Positions 44,475 through 54,279 of a stretch of DNA of 64,000 bases are shown here, piece after piece (the first letter of the stretch is position 1; each line of letters starts with the position of its first letter). Both the position numbers and the translations under genes were made by a program. This stretch comes from Daphnia carinata. Taxonomy: Eukaryota > Arthropoda > Branchiopoda > Diplostraca > Daphniidae. The DNA lies in the NCBI RefSeq assembly GCF_022539665.2, contig NC_081338.1:1240001-1304000 (forward strand), in the 5' to 3' direction. The notes under the pieces were generated by a model that was not told the origin of the DNA, searched no databases, and saw nothing but the letters and a program-made list of their open reading frames with translations.

Positions 44475-44694
44475 AGCGCAACAGTTTTTTTTTGTTGATG
44501 GTCTAACGATCTTTTGGTCTTGAAGTGATACCTGTTGAATAAGTGCTCTTTGTTGGCACTTGTTTTGTTTTTGTTTTTTTTTCCCTCTTGGAGTTTGGAG
44601 TCGTTTTTTTTTTTTTTACTTTGATTTTTGTGGCATTTAGTCCCTTCTCATTGGTTTTTTTTCTTCTTTCTCATTTCGATTACGGTGGTTCTGC
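43750..44694 (+). other. Gypsy 5' leader, T-homopolymer rich
   Basis: About 950 bp of untranslated leader with many T runs of 8-30 nt (for example ~44440-44473). Short antisense Lys-rich frames here are by-products of the T runs. Confidence 0.7.
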
Positions 44695-45918
44695 ATGTCA
44701 GATTTGAATCCCGACATCCCAGATCCCTTTTTTGGCTTCGAACCACAGTACTATCTGCGGAATCAGAGGGGGAAAGCTCGTCAAACAACAGCAAGGGCAC
44801 GTATTGTTCGTCCAGTACCGCGTTCACCTGCGACGAAAACGAGCTGTTCGAAGTTGGAGTTTGTGCTGGCGGAAGGAGCATCTCCATCAACAGACATGGC
44901 AGACAATAACGAGCTGATCGTGGCGTTGAATAGGTTTGCTGAGGTAGCAGCGGATGACGGTGCGGCGAGGCAAAATCAGGTTGCCCAACTCGTCGAAATG
45001 ATTAACGCGCAACAACAACAGAACAATGTAGCTATCCAAGCACTTGCTGCCGCTTTGCCAGCTCCCCAGGCAGTCCGTCCGTCGACGATTGCTGTCAATT
45101 CTATACCACGCTTCTCGGGTGCTGTGGGTGAGGATGCGCAAGGGTTTATTGACCATGTGGAACGCGTTGGTGGGTTAGAGAGTTGGACAGAGGAGAATAG
45201 ACTTTTGGTTGCTGTGACACGTCTCGAGGGCACTGCCTCCCAATGGCACGTGCAAACGGGACACCATCACGCTACCTGGGCGCTTTGGTCAGCCGCACTG
45301 GTGACAAACTTTGCTCGAGCGCTTTCGTTTTTGGAGTGGAGTTCGCTCGTAGAGTCTAGGGTACAAAAACCAGGGGAATCTTGCCTTGAATACGCGTTGG
45401 ACAAGCGACGGTTGTGCCTACGTTGTCCCGTCACGTTACCGGAAGCTGACGTTATCAAGATGTTGCTGAGAGGTCTCGCGAACCCTATTCACGTCGCAGC
45501 CTTAACTTCTCCCTTACCGGTAGACTTTATGGCCTTCTTGACGCGACTTAGAGACTTAGAGCAACTTGGGTTAACGCCCCCAGTGCCCAGCGTGCCAACG
45601 TCTACATGTGCGCCGCTTTTACAATCAACGCCCCCTGTTTTAACATCTCCGCCGTCAACTGTCCCTGGGCCAGCAACACCGGATTTGTCCACACTCTTTC
45701 AAAGTCTGGGAGACCGCCTGGTCAACCAAATTTCATCGTCGCTGTCACGACTCAACGTTAATCCCGGACCTAGTGCTCCGCGGATGGGTGGTGGAGGGTT
45801 TACCCCAAGGGGACCAGCACAAAGGTTGTGCTATTCGTGCAACCGACATGGTCATATTGCTAGGGACTGTCCGGCAAAAAACGACGGGGTAGCTCGGCGA
45901 GGACAATGGCGTCCTTAA
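44695..45918 (+). CDS. gag: Gypsy Gag polyprotein
   Basis: 407 codons, intact. The N-terminal part has no known domain; a second in-frame ATG at 44896 (MADNNELIVALNRFAEV) looks like the usual Gag start, so the first 67 residues may not be translated. The capsid-like core includes IPRFSGAVGEDAQGFIDHVE and the W…FARALSFLEW segment (retrotransposon gag family). A Pro-rich linker precedes one CCHC knuckle (CYSCNRHGHIARDC). Gag forms the particle and binds element RNA. It overlaps pol by 13 nt in the -1 frame. A slippery heptamer A-AAA-AAC lies at 45876-45882, just after the knuckle. Confidence 0.92.
   Translation: MSDLNPDIPDPFFGFEPQYYLRNQRGKARQTTARARIVRPVPRSPATKTSCSKLEFVLAEGASPSTDMADNNELIVALNRFAEVAADDGAARQNQVAQLVEMINAQQQQNNVAIQALAAALPAPQAVRPSTIAVNSIPRFSGAVGEDAQGFIDHVERVGGLESWTEENRLLVAVTRLEGTASQWHVQTGHHHATWALWSAALVTNFARALSFLEWSSLVESRVQKPGESCLEYALDKRRLCLRCPVTLPEADVIKMLLRGLANPIHVAALTSPLPVDFMAFLTRLRDLEQLGLTPPVPSVPTSTCAPLLQSTPPVLTSPPSTVPGPATPDLSTLFQSLGDRLVNQISSSLSRLNVNPGPSAPRMGGGGFTPRGPAQRLCYSCNRHGHIARDCPAKNDGVARRGQWRP
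45876..45882 (+). promoter_or_regulatory. Candidate -1 ribosomal frameshift site
   Basis: AAAAAAC is in the Gag frame as A-AAA-AAC (X-XXY-YYZ), a known -1 slippery sequence. From 45882 the -1 frame is open without a stop into pol (ATG at 45906). Whether a stimulatory RNA structure follows is not clear by eye. Confidence 0.7.
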
Positions 45919-47519
45919 AAGGATTTTTTTTGTCAGAAAGTCGTCCAGCTCTGCCGCTTATCAAGGTCTGGGTAGAAAAAATTGGGGAAGTCACGGCACT
46001 CGTCGATTCGGGCGCTAGCGTAAGTGCAGTACGGCTGAGCGTCGTACGGAAATTTATGGATCCTCATCGCAAGGCCTCGAAATCTAAACTGAGGGGCGTC
46101 GACAACCAGCTTGTGCGGGTAGAGGGAGCCCTACCGTTGAACGTTAAGTGGAAGCGCAATTTTGTTAAACTTAAGTCCGTCACCGTACTTAGAACAGCTT
46201 CATTTGCGCTAATTTTAGGGGTGGACTGGATAGTGGAAAGTAAGACTAGCATTGTAGTAAGGGAAGGGAGAATTGAATTAGTCGGGGAAGGGTTAGTTGA
46301 GAGGGAAAATGAGAGTTTAGTGGCGCAGGAAAATAGGGATTTAGATTTTGTAAGAGGGGAGAGTAGCGTAACGGGAAAAGGTGTAAGGGGGGAGGAAAAT
46401 AGGGATTTAGATTTAGTAAGGGGGGGGAGTGCCGTAACGGGGAAAGGTGTAAGGGGGGAGGAAATAGGGTTAATTGAGGGAAATTTGAGTAAGGAGTGTA
46501 AGGAAATCAAAGAGGGCGAAGGGAAGAGGACAGAAAAAGTTTGGACGAAGGAGAAAAAGAGAGTGCGATGGGCGGAAGAAGTGGACATAATTAACGAGGA
46601 AAGCAGCAGTAGCGAAACATTTTTCGGGGAACAAGGGGGTACTGAAGAAGAGTTTGACGTAAGCGACGGTCTGATAGAATCTTTCGCGGAGGAATCGCCA
46701 TCCAAACGACGGGGTTGGATGCCAGTAAAAACGGACGGGCTCCAAGTAGTTCCACCCAACTCGCTCGTTTTCATAAGGGGAAGGTTGTCGACGGACATAT
46801 CGGGGACAGCGTGTGTCAAAACCAATTGTTGTTCGAAGCCGGAGAAGGAGTGGGTGATACCGGCTAGTGTAGTAACCGTAAATAAAGGACTAACGGAGAT
46901 ACCCCTGGTAAACTATGCCCCTGTAGAATTGAAACTGAGGCGACGGCATTTCTTTTGTGCCATTGAAATGAACGACGACGCCGTGTTGTCTACTCTGGCA
47001 GGCGAGGCCTCTGAGATCTGTGCCACCGTTCTCCCAGCACGTGATGAAGCCAAATTCACCACACAAGTTAACGTTGGGGAGGGGCTAGATTCTGACCAAC
47101 GAGGAAAACTTTTGAGTATGCTTGAACGTCGACGAAAATGCTTCCCGACGTCGAAAAGGGAAATTGGGCAGACCACCGAAGTTGAGCATCATATTGACAC
47201 AGGGGATGCGTGTCCGGTGAAATCTGCGCCATACAGGGTTTCAGCGTTCGAACGGCAAATTATTGCGGGAAAGGTTGAAGAAATGTTAGAAGACGGTGTT
47301 GTCGAGGATTCTTTTAGTCCGTGGAGTTCGCCCGTCGTTTTAGTTCGGAAAGCAAAATCTGGAGACTATCGTTTTTGTATTGATTTTAGACGTTTAAATG
47401 CGGTAACGAAACGTGATGTGTATCCGTTACCTCGCATCGATGATGTTTTGGACAGGCTAGCCGGGGCACATTTTTTTCTTGTTTGGATTTGGCCAGTGGA
47501 TATTGGCAGGTGCCTGTAG
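45906..47519 (+). CDS. pol: Gypsy Pol, N-terminal part (protease, RT start)
   Basis: Protease with ALVDSGASVSAV and LILGVDWI. A long charged insertion at residues ~120-250 contains two imperfect repeats of about 25 residues (RDLDFVRGESS / RDLDLVRGGSA). The RT start follows with HHIDTGDACPVKSAPYR, WSSPVVLVRKAKSGDYRFCIDFRRLN and YPLPRIDDVLDRL. The reading frame leaves the RT at ~47480 next to a T7 run and ends at 47519; the continuation is in the overlapping frame from 47483. One indel, real or a homopolymer error, separates the halves. Confidence 0.9.
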   Translation: MASLKGFFLSESRPALPLIKVWVEKIGEVTALVDSGASVSAVRLSVVRKFMDPHRKASKSKLRGVDNQLVRVEGALPLNVKWKRNFVKLKSVTVLRTASFALILGVDWIVESKTSIVVREGRIELVGEGLVERENESLVAQENRDLDFVRGESSVTGKGVRGEENRDLDLVRGGSAVTGKGVRGEEIGLIEGNLSKECKEIKEGEGKRTEKVWTKEKKRVRWAEEVDIINEESSSSETFFGEQGGTEEEFDVSDGLIESFAEESPSKRRGWMPVKTDGLQVVPPNSLVFIRGRLSTDISGTACVKTNCCSKPEKEWVIPASVVTVNKGLTEIPLVNYAPVELKLRRRHFFCAIEMNDDAVLSTLAGEASEICATVLPARDEAKFTTQVNVGEGLDSDQRGKLLSMLERRRKCFPTSKREIGQTTEVEHHIDTGDACPVKSAPYRVSAFERQIIAGKVEEMLEDGVVEDSFSPWSSPVVLVRKAKSGDYRFCIDFRRLNAVTKRDVYPLPRIDDVLDRLAGAHFFLVWIWPVDIGRCL

Positions 47520-50020
47520 CGTTGGAAGATCGGGAGAAGACAGCGTTTGTCACTCCAGACGGTCTCTATCAGTTCACACGTCTGCCGTTTGGGTTGAGCA
47601 ATGCTCCGGCGACGTTTCAACGTTTAATGGATAGGGTCTTGGCTGGCTTGAAATGGCATATGTGTCTAGTTTACTTGGATGACATCTTGGTTTTTGGTCG
47701 TTCTTTTGACGAGCACTTGGCACGCCTAGAGTTGGTGTTAGCCGCTCTAGAGCGAGCAAATTTGACTCTGAACATTGACAAATGCGTTTTCGGCGCCACC
47801 AAGGTGTCCCACCTAGGACACGTAATCGATGCGGAAGGCATTCACCCGGAAGGCGAGAAAGTGCGCGCTTTAACTTCCATGCCTGTTACGAATCTAAAAT
47901 CATTACGAGGGTTTCTTGGACTTGCGTCGTACTATCGGCGTTTTGTCCCTGATTTTGCGTCATTGGCCCACCCTTTGCACGCTCTCCTCAAAAAGAATGC
48001 TGTTTGGCGGTGGACGGAACGTCACGAAGGCGCAAAGAGCAGTATTGTTGAGCGTCTTACGACTGCTCCTGTTCTGGCTCATTTCGATGACGCTCTGGAA
48101 ATCACCATTCAGACCGACGCAAGTCAAACTGGTCTTGGAGCAGTGTTGACGCAAGATGCTGGTGAAGGCCATCGACCTGTGACTTTCATCAGCAGAAGGC
48201 TGTCGGACACCGAAACAAGATATCACGCCAATGAACTGGAATGTTTGGCGGTGGTGTGGGCACTCAAAAAGTTGCGCACGTATGTTTATGGGAGACATTT
48301 TTTTGTTAAGACGGACAGTTCAGCCGTCAAGTGGATGATGGGGAAAAGAGACTTAAAGGGGAAGTTTGCGAGATGGGTGCTTGATTTACAAGAGTTTACC
48401 TTCACGATTGAGCACGTGAAAGGTACTGATAATATTGTTGCCGACACACTGTCCAGGAACCCTGCCGACGGCATTGTTTCCCGGCCAGATGATTGTCTAG
48501 CAGTCACTGTAAAGGAACCCGAAGTGGGTTATGCCTCAAAAGAGCTCGCCCTCTTGCAACAGCAAGACGGCCAGCTGCGGAAAATATTCGTAGCACTAGA
48601 CACCCTTTCTCCCTGTACAATTTCCCAAAATTTTGTCTTCCGTAGTAAGATTCTGTATAAAAAAAAAAAACACTCTGGTAGGAAGTTGCTACTCGTTATC
48701 CCGTCTATCCTTCGTAGAAAAATCTTGGAAGCTTGTCATGATTCTCCTTCATCTGGACATCAGGGTGTGGAGAGAACTCTTTCTAAAATTGAAAGTCGAT
48801 TTTGGTGGCCACGGCTGGGTAGGAGCGTAAAAATTTTTGTGCAATCTTGTTCTTTCTGCCAAAGACACAAACACGCAATTGGTCAGGTGGTTGGCCGACT
48901 ACAGCCCATCGAACCACCGTCTTCTCCGTTCCAGCTTATCGGAATCGATCACTTGGGCCCGTTTAAAGTCACTGCTTCTGGCCATCGTCACATAATTGTC
49001 TCGATAGACTATTTGTCGAAGTGGGTAGAGGTGGCTGCTGTTCCTGACACGTCGACGAGATTTGTTACGTCGTTCCTCGAGACAAACATTATCTTTCGCC
49101 ATGGTACACCACAACGTATTATCAGCGACCAGGGATCAGCCTTTACGTCTCAGATGTTCGCTGAATGGGTAACTCGCTGGAATATAAAACACATTTTGGC
49201 CACTGCAGAGCATCCGGAGACTAATGGATTAGTGGAAAGAGTTAATCGTACGCTAACACTTGCATTGTGCGCCTTTGTCAACCCCGAACATACGGATTGG
49301 GACTTACATTTAGCAGCCGCAACGTATGCTATCAATACTGCCCGACAAGCCACAACCGAGGTGACGCCGTTTGAACTAGTGAATGGTCGTCCACCAGTCC
49401 TAGCCATAGAAAATCTTTTTCCTTGGCCAAAGAACGAAGAAGAACCACATGCCACTTTTTTGTCATGCGTGTCGGAATGGAGGTCGTCAGCTCGTTTGCG
49501 CATCGTGGAAAAACAAAGAAAAAGTAAGGAAAGAACGGATCGAAGGCGGAAGCCGGAACCCGAGTTTCTCCACGGGGACCTTGTCCTAGTTCGTCGGAAG
49601 CCAAGAAAGAAAAATTCCACCAAGAAATTTCTTCCTAAATTTGTGGGGCCATTCCAGGTAGTACGGAAGCTGTCGCAAACAACCTATCTAGTCGAAGACC
49701 TGCCCGCGCAACGGAGAAAATCAACGTATAGGCGTTTTAACGTCCACGTCTGCCAGATTCGTCGCTTCAATGGTCGTTCGGATGTGGAGTGGGACGCTTC
49801 GGAAGATGTGGTAGTCGACGAGTCTTCATCTTCTTCATCTTCATCTTCATCTTCATCTTCATCTTCATCTTCTTCATCTTCATCTTCATCGTCGTCTTCT
49901 TCGAGCGACTCATCTTCGTCCGAGTCGGACGAGCCTCCACAAGGAGACATGCCAACAACAACCACAAGAGCTGGGAGACGGACAAGAAGACCTGCATGGA
50001 TGAACGACTACAACACATAA
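47483..50020 (+). CDS. pol: Gypsy Pol, C-terminal part (RT, RNase H, integrase)
   Basis: 845 codons open. RT: DLASGYWQVPV, FTRLPFGLSNAPATFQRLMD, catalytic VYLDDILVFG. RNase H: IQTDASQTGLGAVLTQ, then ETRYHANELECLAVVWALKK and KTDSSAVKWM. Integrase: H-H-C-C domain (HDSPSSGHQGVERTL … CSFCQRHK), then a core with GIDHLGPF, ISDQGSAFTS and HPETNGLVERVNRTL (D-D-E). A GPF-type C-terminal domain follows (KFVGPFQVVRKL). The tail has a run of about 30 Ser residues encoded by TCT/TCA triplets and an Arg-rich end. No chromodomain. Its ATG is internal to RT, not a genuine start. Confidence 0.93.
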   Translation: MDLASGYWQVPVALEDREKTAFVTPDGLYQFTRLPFGLSNAPATFQRLMDRVLAGLKWHMCLVYLDDILVFGRSFDEHLARLELVLAALERANLTLNIDKCVFGATKVSHLGHVIDAEGIHPEGEKVRALTSMPVTNLKSLRGFLGLASYYRRFVPDFASLAHPLHALLKKNAVWRWTERHEGAKSSIVERLTTAPVLAHFDDALEITIQTDASQTGLGAVLTQDAGEGHRPVTFISRRLSDTETRYHANELECLAVVWALKKLRTYVYGRHFFVKTDSSAVKWMMGKRDLKGKFARWVLDLQEFTFTIEHVKGTDNIVADTLSRNPADGIVSRPDDCLAVTVKEPEVGYASKELALLQQQDGQLRKIFVALDTLSPCTISQNFVFRSKILYKKKKHSGRKLLLVIPSILRRKILEACHDSPSSGHQGVERTLSKIESRFWWPRLGRSVKIFVQSCSFCQRHKHAIGQVVGRLQPIEPPSSPFQLIGIDHLGPFKVTASGHRHIIVSIDYLSKWVEVAAVPDTSTRFVTSFLETNIIFRHGTPQRIISDQGSAFTSQMFAEWVTRWNIKHILATAEHPETNGLVERVNRTLTLALCAFVNPEHTDWDLHLAAATYAINTARQATTEVTPFELVNGRPPVLAIENLFPWPKNEEEPHATFLSCVSEWRSSARLRIVEKQRKSKERTDRRRKPEPEFLHGDLVLVRRKPRKKNSTKKFLPKFVGPFQVVRKLSQTTYLVEDLPAQRRKSTYRRFNVHVCQIRRFNGRSDVEWDASEDVVVDESSSSSSSSSSSSSSSSSSSSSSSSSSSSDSSSSESDEPPQGDMPTTTTRAGRRTRRPAWMNDYNT
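49826..49915 (+). repeat. TCTTCA/TCATCT microsatellite coding poly-Ser
   Basis: A (TCWTCW)n tract inside pol encoding the Ser run at the integrase C-terminus. Confidence 0.85.
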
Positions 50021-50511
50021 AACGTACACGCTCTTCTTTCTCTATCGCGGGGTTTTTTTTGGGGGGGGGGGAATTGTTGGGATTGTCATGGTATTTGTTT
50101 TTTGTTTTGTTTTTTTTCTCGGGGGGGTGATGTCATTTGATTTTTTTTTTTTGTTTTGTTTTGATAAATCGTCGTGTGTTTTCTCTTTCTTCTTCTCATT
50201 CTTCTTTTTGCTGCGGGTGTTATTTGTTAATTGTTTTTTTTTTTTGCTTTGATAAATCACCATCGTTTGGGTGGGTGTGAAGAGCCGTGAGCCTCAGGGA
50301 GGAATTTTTTTTTTCTTCTCCTTTTCTCATTCTCTCGTATTTTTTTTTTCTTTTTTTTTTTTTTTTGACCAGTAGTTGGTAGTCTTTTCCCTTTTTTTCT
50401 CTTTTTTGTTTGTTGTCAATCCTCGTTCATCTTCTTTTCTTTGGAGGCAATTTCGAAGTTCCAGGAAACCTTCAGTGTTTTATTTGTATTATTCATATGG
50501 AACTTCGAGTC
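50021..50511 (+). other. Gypsy 3' untranslated region, T/G homopolymer rich
   Basis: Many T runs and G runs between pol and the 3' LTR; no env-like frame. Confidence 0.7.
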
Positions 50512-50524
50512 AGGAAGGGCCGAA
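50512..50524 (+). other. Gypsy polypurine tract
   Basis: AGGAAGGGCCGAA directly before the 3' LTR (TGTTAC). Confidence 0.6.
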
Positions 50525-50880
50525 TGTTACAAGTGTCATAACCCATACCTATTGTCATGTATCCCCATCTCGTGTCCCGATTAGATCTCCCCTCAATAGA
50601 TGGCCAACCGGAGAGTAGGCGACGGGTTGTCTGCTCGCAGTTTCGCAAAGCAGTCTGTGATCTCGCCGTCTACTGTGTGGTTGAAAGAAGGAGCTTTGCG
50701 CTATCGCTGGCTTCCCTTCGCGTACTTGTGTGTAATTGTGTCGAACTTGTGAAAGTGTTAACCTGACAAATACACTTCGTCTCGCCTGAGCTTTGGAATT
50801 ACCCTTCTATCCTAACGTCTACGCGGCTACCTGTCTCGCTGTCCCGGTTTTGGGGTCCAGCGTCGGCTACATCAGTATCA
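50525..50880 (+). repeat. Gypsy 3' LTR
   Basis: 356 bp, same length as the 5' LTR; followed by the GTAG target duplication. Confidence 0.96.
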
Positions 50881-51090
50881 GTAGATAAGACGGCTTTTTA
50901 AAAATAAATTTTAAACGGGGTAGTTGCGACGGAAGCATTATTCAGTTTTTCCATGGGTAGATGCGTCGGGGTAGGCCTAACAGGAGATGATTTCCGTTTT
51001 CTGTAAGGGTAGGTCTGTCGGGGGTAGGTCTGCTGTTTTGGGGGGAGGTCTGTCGAAACCTCTAGGTACTTATGACGGGGGGTACCACTA

Positions 51091-52639
51091 TCTCTATCCC
51101 GTCTTGTTCTTCCAGGGAAACAAAGAGACCAAGTTTCCAGAGTGGTAATTGGCTTCCATTAAAGTTAATGATGTGGTTCTCGTCCCTTGAACATGAGCAG
51201 TTCATTTGGTTTTTCTTTCAACGTGGCAGATTCGAAGGATCTTGGACCATTGCCTGTTGAGATAATTGGACTGGGATATTCCAGTTAGGAAAGAACACAA
51301 TGCACTCATGAGATCGTGAATTACCGTGGAATTTACATAAGTCAACGTATTTCCCTTTCTTCTGTCTTTTAGATAGACAGAACGAAGGATGTTCAGTTTG
51401 TGGGAATGTAAAAAATAGGAGTGAAAAAATTAGCAGGTCTTTCAAGTGACGTCTGAACAGCAACTTGTCTGAGTGGCAAACAACTGGGTTCTGATATCCC
51501 AGTGGGTTTGCCAACCAGATTCACATCTATTTTGTTTTTCTATCCTGAATCATATGACTACTACGTTTGTTTTTATATATTTAACAATGACTTCCCACCT
51601 ACTGCATGTGTTAACATCAAACGTTTGGTTTTTGGAAGCTTGGAGTAAAAGGCGTCCGTAACCGGTATCGGTGGAATGGTGCCGGTTTGGTACGAACATT
51701 CTTACTCATCGATTTTGAGAAACCCTAGGTTCGTCGCGCTGTTGTAGTTGCATATGGTGGTGTTGAAAGCAGCCGAGGGGGAGAAGAAACGAAACACAAG
51801 TGGGATTATCACAAAAGCTCTAGGCGTATAAAGATGTAAAAAGGACCGAGAAACTAACTTCCATGTGTTATTATAGTTTTTTATAGTGCACATAAGCTAA
51901 TGACGCAGGGTACTATTTTCCCTATAGACGCAGAGAAAAATAACGGGGGAATATGAGAAAGATGGAACCAAAAAAAGAAGGGCGTGGTACTCTACGCATT
52001 CTATTCTATTTCTGACATTGAGACGTTTCATAAAAGATAAAAAAGGAACATAGCGAAAGTGGCATATGCGTCAAGGCTAAGTGGTATAATTTCTAACTGC
52101 AGGTTCTACTGCAAGTCCAGGTTGATTGAAAGTCAGGTGGGAGTCCTAGGACATCCCGCAGTTGGAGACCGCGGTGGTATTCGGGGTAGTGAGATACAAC
52201 GGGGAGGTTGAACTTAGGATCGTCGGGGTTGTTAATAAACTTTGGCAGGGGGTTTCGGGTTATGATCTTATGATGAGCATTGTCAATCCGTAATACTTAT
52301 TCCGCAACGTAAGAACTGTCCTCTGATAGGCCAAAGGTCTGGGGAGTGGAGAGTCATGTTACTTATATAGCACCGGTTTTCTTAGACTAGGGGGTCTATT
52401 ACTTGTTTTGGGTGATTTGGTTTGATTTGGCCTCTCCTTGACGTTGAACCGTCAGTGACTGAATATAGATATATTCCATTCACTCAGATCTAGGTGCTAT
52501 TCTCTTCGGAAATTCTACCGCCTCCTAGATGGTTGTTTGTTCAGCTACAGAGGGGGTCTCCTTGTTGCTCACCGAGCATGATGTCACCGATTCTCAATAT
52601 GGCTTGAAGCGAATTGATATGAATTGGCGATCGGGATTT
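51091..52639. other. Mostly unrecognised; possible decayed retroelement
   Basis: No intact gene. On the - strand at ~51290-51400 a frame reads KYVDLCKFHGNSRSHECIVF, resembling the Cys/His region of some retroelement gag proteins. Its position does not fit the neighbouring Gypsy remnant, so it may be from another element. Confidence 0.35.
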
Positions 52640-53652
52640 CGCATAGGAAACTTGTATTTTCTTGAACTCGGCTGGAGCAATGTTTAAAGGAATACTTGAG
52701 ATTAGCCAACATGATTCATCATCACCCGATTCTATCGATTTCGCCCTTACGCGTTTGCAACCATTGCAACGGTCAGTAGTCGCTGACCAAAGGCTCGTCT
52801 TGGGAATGGCGGAAGCGTTTTATTCAAAAAACCAACGCCACCACTTCCTTTCCGATCGAAGAGTATTGTACTTCGATCCTGTCCAGACATCGGTTGGCGT
52901 AAGCCATGGGTTGGTCGTTTCCTTCATACATCTGAGACAAAACAACGCCTATCCTATAGTCACTTGCGCCGGTGTAAGTCAAAAACTCTTTCTTGGAGTC
53001 TAGATAGACAAAAATAGGCTTCGACGGCAGGCCTTCCCTGAGAAGTTCAAAAATATTTTTTTCTGCTGGGCTCCACCCTACCATATTCCTGTAACTTTTG
53101 CTTTTGTCGGATTAATAGTTAGTGGGCTATGGTGGAGAAGTCATTGATGAACCGACGGTAATACGATGTCAGCCTCAAGAAAGACAGGAATTCCTTGGTA
53201 GTCTTGTGTTTATATGGTTCGCTACGGCATCGATTTTGTCTGGATCCGGTTTAACTCTATCCGCGGAAATGGTATGGCCTAGGTGCTGTGTCGCCTTTAC
53301 CAGGAATTTACATTTCGAGAGTCTTAACCTAAGATATGCTCCTTTTAACAATGCGATTAACTTATTTTAAGTCTTCGCGTATTTTTCGCTTGTTTTTGAA
53401 AAGATTATTATATCGTCGAGATAATCTAAGCAGGTCTTGCCGATTTGTTCTTGGAAGACGAAGTTCATCATCCCTGAGGCCAAAAGCAAAACGATTCCAC
53501 TGGAACAAGACGTTTCCCACGACAAGGGCTGTCATCTCCTTTGACGTTTTGTCTATATCATCCATATTTTCCATTAACCGGGGCAAAACGTGATGGGCGT
53601 CTGATGTTGTTTGCTTATAGTTACCCGATGATTTTTTTGAAGATTCTTTTTG
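52640..53652 (-). pseudogene. Decayed Gypsy pol (RT and RNase H), downstream part
   Basis: On the - strand, with frame changes: TSDAHHVLPRLMENMDDIDK (RT), LFQWNRFAFGLRDDEL, then YLDDIIIFSKTSEKYAKT with the catalytic YLDD at 53412-53423. LGHTISADRVKPDPDKIDAV, WSPAEKNIFELLREGL and RNase H (VLSQMYEGNDQPMAYANRCL) follow. The upstream part of the same pol lies at 61799-62050, across the inserted 8.1-kb element. Confidence 0.85.
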
Positions 53653-53666
53653 CCGGGGTGTGGGAT

Positions 53667-53850
53667 TGCCGGAGAAATAGGACCTGGAGAAATAGGACCC
53701 GGAGATTTAGGACCCCAAAATAGGACCTATAGAAATAGGACCCGGAGAATTAGGACCCAATCTTCTAACATATTTTGAAGGGTCCTATTTCTCCATCATA
53801 AGGGTCCTATTTCTTCTTAGAATTGGTCCTAATTCTCCTTAGGAAATAGC
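53667..53850 (+). repeat. Left terminus of the 8.1-kb element
   Basis: Six GGAGAAATAGGACC-type motifs head to tail (one as GGAGATTTAGGACC), a 25-bp linker (AATCTTCTAACATATTTTG), then four motifs in the opposite orientation. It can fold on itself, and matches the right terminus in inverted orientation including the linker. Confidence 0.85.
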
Positions 53851-54279
53851 CCTAATGCCCGCTGTTATGAAGTCAGAACCGGACGGCACATGTAGTTTTC
53901 CGCACTCTAAACCACGTTATCAATTGCTCGTGTAATCAGTCCATCATAACTTTTTTGTTTGAATTCATATTTGTATTTTTTTTGCACGATTACACGCATT
54001 ATCTATTGCTTTACACAGCTCATGTATAAAAGTTATATTTATTTTTACACAGTGTTTGATTTTTTGCCCTTGACCTTTCGTTAATGGCGTTTCCAGTCCT
54101 AGTATCGCCCTCCCCCCTGGCTGATATCCTTATTCCATGCGAATTCCCGGAGACGAGGGGCATGCCTTCCCCTAAGTACTCCCTAATACACTGATAAATA
54201 AGAAAAAAATTATATATATATAATTTAAGACAAGCCCATTTTTTAATTAAAAAAATATTTGCCGCAAAACCATAAATAG

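Larger units (their letters stand above)
43373..50880 (+). mobile_element. Young Ty3/Gypsy LTR retrotransposon
   Basis: Two 356-bp LTRs that differ at only 3 positions by eye (~99%), TG…CA ends and a 4-bp target duplication GTAG (43369-43372 and 50881-50884). PBS, gag, pol (protease-RT-RNase H-integrase) and a polypurine tract are in canonical Gypsy order, with no env. One frame break in RT (~47480). Inserted within a subterminal repeat array. LTR similarity indicates recent insertion. Confidence 0.97.
31688..51090. mobile_element. Candidate large inverted-repeat element, split by a Gypsy insertion
   Basis: The left end (31688-31830; …CCGTCA-CAAGTACCTAGAGG… then CGACAGACCTACCCC) is matched in inverted orientation at the right end (50985-51090; CCTCTAGGTACTTATGACGG…). 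Inside each end lies an array of a ~31-bp motif around GGGGTAGGTATGTCGGACTG, facing inward: 31900-32172 (minus) and 42650-43368 plus 50885-51060 (plus). Subtracting the Gypsy element (43369-50884) leaves ~11.9 kb. The interior holds hAT pieces, other repeats and no transposase that I recognise. It could instead be two separate copies in opposite orientation. Confidence 0.5.

Noticed and set aside
46064-46825. 253-codon - strand frame
   Set aside because: Antisense shadow of the charged insertion in Gypsy pol.
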